Below, one piece after another: positions 63,981-64,000 of a stretch of DNA of 64,000 nt. Under the pieces are notes generated by a model. The model was given only the letters and a program-made list of their open reading frames with translations. It was not told the DNA's origin and searched no databases. The stretch lies in assembly GCA_002287215.1 (NCBI GenBank), contig LMVO01000034.1, positions 36,868 to 100,867 on the forward strand. Direction: 5' to 3'. The first letter of the stretch is position 1; each line of letters begins with the position of its first letter. Origin of the DNA: Methanocorpusculum parvum (GTDB lineage Archaea > Halobacteriota > Methanomicrobia > Methanomicrobiales > Methanocorpusculaceae). The translations under genes and the position numbers were made by a program.

Positions 63981-64000
63981 ATGTTACCTCGCAAGGCTCT
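63981..64000 (+). CDS. Start of a gene running off the window
   Basis: ATG at 63981 follows GGAGGT with a four-base gap, an excellent ribosome site. The six visible codons read MLPRKA. The identity cannot be given from six residues. The site GAGGTAAC-TAT-GTTACCTC (63972-63990) can form a hairpin that hides both Shine-Dalgarno and start codon. Confidence 0.35.

Overview
The window is a gene-dense piece of a euryarchaeal, methanogen chromosome. The clearest marker is methenyl-tetrahydromethanopterin cyclohydrolase (mch). Archaeal information-processing genes support this: DnaG-type Toprim protein, Orc1/Cdc6, topoisomerase VI, L30e, L10e, NusA-like KH protein, CCA-adding enzyme, Trm-G10-type methyltransferase and diphthine synthase. 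Bacterial-type DNA gyrase, a bacterial-type riboflavin synthase and the moderate GC content fit the order Methanomicrobiales, with a Methanocorpusculum-like genome as best guess. That placement is inference from gene content, not a database match. No rRNA, CRISPR array, insertion sequence or prophage was seen.

Layout. 1-2.6 kb: partial cupin-type phosphoglucose isomerase, dnaG and a pilin-like protein. 2.8-5.7 kb: minus-strand operon hypC-hypA-hypE-pyrC. 5.7-9.75 kb: tRNA-Ser and an overlapping minus-strand operon thpR-cca-larE-like-thiI (tRNA ends and sulfur transfer). 9.85-12.8 kb: DEAD-box helicase, then rpl30e-nusA behind a leader with strong RNA structure. 12.9-14.4 kb: panE-mobA. 14.6-17.5 kb: an ABC importer whose binding protein has its two lobes in swapped order. 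17.6-21.6 kb: rpl10e, then a looser region with small unknown genes, a PhzF-like enzyme, a CPBP membrane protease, a possible structured RNA and tRNA-Thr. 21.6-26.6 kb: DUF3467 protein, Cas4-like protein, iron regulator-feoB, dphB and a duplicated DUF357 protein. 26.6-31.7 kb: aldehyde dehydrogenase, DUF3006 plus ComEC-like hydrolase, a 14-helix MFS transporter and a disordered zinc-ribbon protein. 31.9-34.4 kb: three-repeat surface protein, TPR protein and Ppx/GppA phosphatase. 34.5-36.3 kb: riboflavin operon ribE-ribB-ribH. 36.5-39.4 kb: tRNA-Val, mch, cdc6 and a zinc-ribbon unknown. 39.6-45.6 kb: transglutaminase-like protein, valS, acyl-CoA synthetase and a lipoprotein. 45.6-49.8 kb: YgjP-like peptidase diverging from a compact operon JAMM-ribL-DUF2284-(PUA-PAPS reductase-like)-hisH. 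50.0-60.1 kb: gyrB-gyrA-membrane protein-hisS-top6B-top6A-MFS, all on the plus strand. 60.1-63.8 kb: nuclease-like unknown, Trm-G10-type methyltransferase, DUF2156 protein and GNAT acetyltransferase on the minus strand.

Themes. Flavin synthesis appears twice (ribE/ribB/ribH and ribL). Sulfur transfer and RNA modification recur (thiI, larE-like, PUA-PAPS reductase-like, Trm-G10). Both DNA gyrase and topoisomerase VI sit in one co-directional block with hisS between them. The most unusual item is the apparently circularly permuted ABC substrate-binding protein. After it come the two candidate structured mRNA leaders (rpl30e and the right edge of the window) and several near-perfect palindromes placed in promoters (binding protein, feo, rib, gyrB).
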